A DNA stretch of 64,000 nt, from assembly GCA_038373865.1 (NCBI GenBank), contig JAXGGA010001103.1, positions 105,269-169,268 of the forward strand, read 5' to 3'. The notes beneath the pieces were generated by a model. That model searched no databases and was not told the DNA's origin. It was given only the letters and a program-made list of their open reading frames with translations. This stretch comes from Uloborus plumipes (Eukaryota > Arthropoda > Arachnida > Araneae > Uloboridae). Numbering within the stretch: the stretch's first letter is position 1; every line of letters starts with the position of its first letter. This document shows positions 62,563 to 64,000 of this stretch, one piece after another. The position numbers were made by a program, and so were the translations under genes.

Positions 62563-63606
62563 GTAAGTACTTTCTTCATTATTTTGCAAACAAAACATCA
62601 TTTTTAATGCTTTGCGTCCATTTGTAGAGTAGTAGCAAATCTTGTTCGCGCCTTACGAAAACTGCTGTTTATTTTTTTCACACAGATTCCTTTTATTCAA
62701 CCATATTAAATCAACCAAAAAACGAAAGAAATCTGGACCTGGCCGTTTCGGATTTTCATATAACTTTCGGGAATCCTACCCTTGAACAGTGCTGTATTTA
62801 CGTATGGTCTTAATGGGCTATAGCCTAGGGCGGCATGATTGGGGGGGGGGGGCGGCACTTTTTTCATGTAAAATGAAGACTTTTTTTTTAGACAGCAATG
62901 TGGATCGGCCGCGAGAATTACATCTATCAATTGAATTAAATACTGTTCTTTGTTAGTAACGTTGTGTAGCCGGGCTTTGCACGGTTTAACTGGAAAATAC
63001 ATTTTATGTCAAGTAAATAGTTTTTTTTTTTTTTTACAACTCTGAAATTCAACACCTCAAGGGGGGGGCAGTTTCAAAAGTCCAGGGCGGCCTCGCGTCT
63101 ATTTTTTTATATTAAAATCTATTATTCATAATTAATCGGTAATTAATTTCTGAAATTCGTTAAAAACATTTTTTTTTCTTGCTGGCAGTGTTGTAAAATA
63201 TAATCTCAAGTTCTATGAGAGGTACAGAGTTGCATATTAACTCATTTTAATAACAATTATATGCGCTTTAATTTGATATGTAACGACAATATTTCGAGGA
63301 AAGATTTTCTCACGAAATAAATAAATAAATGACACTGTCAATTAAAAATTTAGGCCCAAGGCCGACAATACTTTAGAGGCCCCCTTCTGTGCTCTGCCTT
63401 TTCAAGTCACAAAAAAAAAAATCTTTTTCGCAGTGGCGATATAAGAGGGCCAGCCCCCCGGCCCCCTTGTATCCCCGCCCTTAATTATCCCCCCCTTGTA
63501 TCGCCACTGCGATACAAGGAGAGGGGATAATTAAATAATACTCTTTTAATGGACGAAAAGCATTAAAAATGTTTTGTTTGCAAAATAATGAAGAAAGTAT
63601 TTACCC
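62561..63606. repeat. interrupted inverted repeat with 60-bp arms
   Basis: The left arm 62561-62622 (GGTAAGTACTTTCTTCATTA through AATGCTTTGCGTCCATT) is the reverse complement of 63547-63606 with only a 3-bp gap and about two substitutions. It begins exactly at the Harbinger splice donor. The spacer holds poly-G (62840-62852) and hAT-like GGGCTATAGCCTAGGGCGGC debris. Confidence 0.8.
63430..63516. mobile_element. short hAT-like palindrome, CAGTGGCGATA ends
   Basis: GCAGTGGCGATATAAGAGGG at the left pairs with CCCTTGTATCGCCACTGC at the right. The G/C-rich centre (CCCCCCGGCCCCCTTGTATC) duplicates part of the arm. No clear 8-bp duplication. Confidence 0.55.
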
Positions 63607-64000
63607 ATCCCCCCCCCCCCAAGCTCAATGGCGCGAATCCCCCCTCCCCCGCCAAAAAAAATTTCACAACCCTCTTGTGCTTTTTATTTTTTTTCCTCTT
63701 TTTTATTTCTTTTTTCTAATATTATTTATTTATTTTTTAAATTATAACTATTAGTTTTTCATGTATTAACTTTTTAAAAGTACTAATTATGCGCAGAATA
63801 TAATCGCTTTTTTTCTCTTCCACACATTCCAAGCACACCCACACACACACGAAAAAAAAATAATTTAAATAAAAAAACTAAATTTATAAATAATTTAAAT
63901 AAATAAATCAGTTTTAAAAAATCCCCCCCTAAAATTTTGTTGGCACAACTTGCGCCATAATCCTCCTTGTGGGCACCCCTGAGGGGGTTGATTTTTAGGG
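63607..64000. other. low-complexity right edge
   Basis: C runs (63609-63620), T-rich sequence (63680-63740) and A/T tracts. The 61-residue frame at 63569-63754 reads this low complexity and is not supported. Confidence 0.5.

Overview
The window is eukaryotic, AT-rich, non-coding-dominated nuclear DNA. Microsatellites, tRNA-derived SINEs, Helitrons, hAT, Tc1/mariner and PIF/Harbinger relics and inverted-repeat MITEs fill it. No operon, ribosome binding site or prokaryotic gene layout is visible. Taken together with the one recognisable host exon, this suggests an arthropod, perhaps a chelicerate such as a spider. The species-level guess is inference.

Host genes: only one host coding segment is convincing. 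It is the last coding exon of a B4GAT1-like beta-1,4-glucuronyltransferase on the minus strand (53038-53232), with a clean AG acceptor and an in-frame stop. The earlier exons are not seen up to 64000, so the right-hand 10.7 kb may be intron of this gene. Three unrepeated stretches with more balanced base composition (about 6.89-7.26, 23.02-23.34 and 48.05-48.33 kb) look like conserved non-coding or enhancer candidates.

Layout: 1.66-4.28 kb is a SINE whose target-site duplication was itself hit by a transposon with TAGGGTGG ends and an 8-bp target duplication. 4.5-30 kb is mainly unique AT-rich sequence with scattered MITEs, including a 1.36 kb hAT-type element at 12.5-13.8 kb, a small Helitron at 22.4 kb and a 651-bp near-perfect fold-back at 23.5 kb. 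31.58-39.93 kb is a three-level nest: a Helitron is split by a second TAGGGTGG transposon, and that transposon's ORF is split by a 5.4 kb element with CACTCTCA ends. 39.94-43.93 kb holds two head-to-tail minus-strand Helitrons. One carries a degenerate PIF1-type helicase broken by a SINE, the other five tandem copies of its own 5-prime end. 45.09-46.51 kb is a dead Tc1-like element with a hAT MITE inside. 49.06-49.23 kb is an (AT)n(GT)n microsatellite. 55.99-58.69 kb is a Helitron with a duplicated 5-prime half and a nested hAT MITE. 60.62-61.43 kb is a hAT-type element. 62.3-63.6 kb carries a PIF/Harbinger transposase relic and an inverted repeat.

The most interesting system is the TAGGGTGG transposon family. 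Two copies, plus probable loose fragments at 21.7 and 27.9 kb, encode pieces of a large protein that I recognise as common in arthropod repeats but cannot assign to a named transposase superfamily. Every copy here is inactivated. All coordinates were read by eye and internal boundaries may be off by a few bases.
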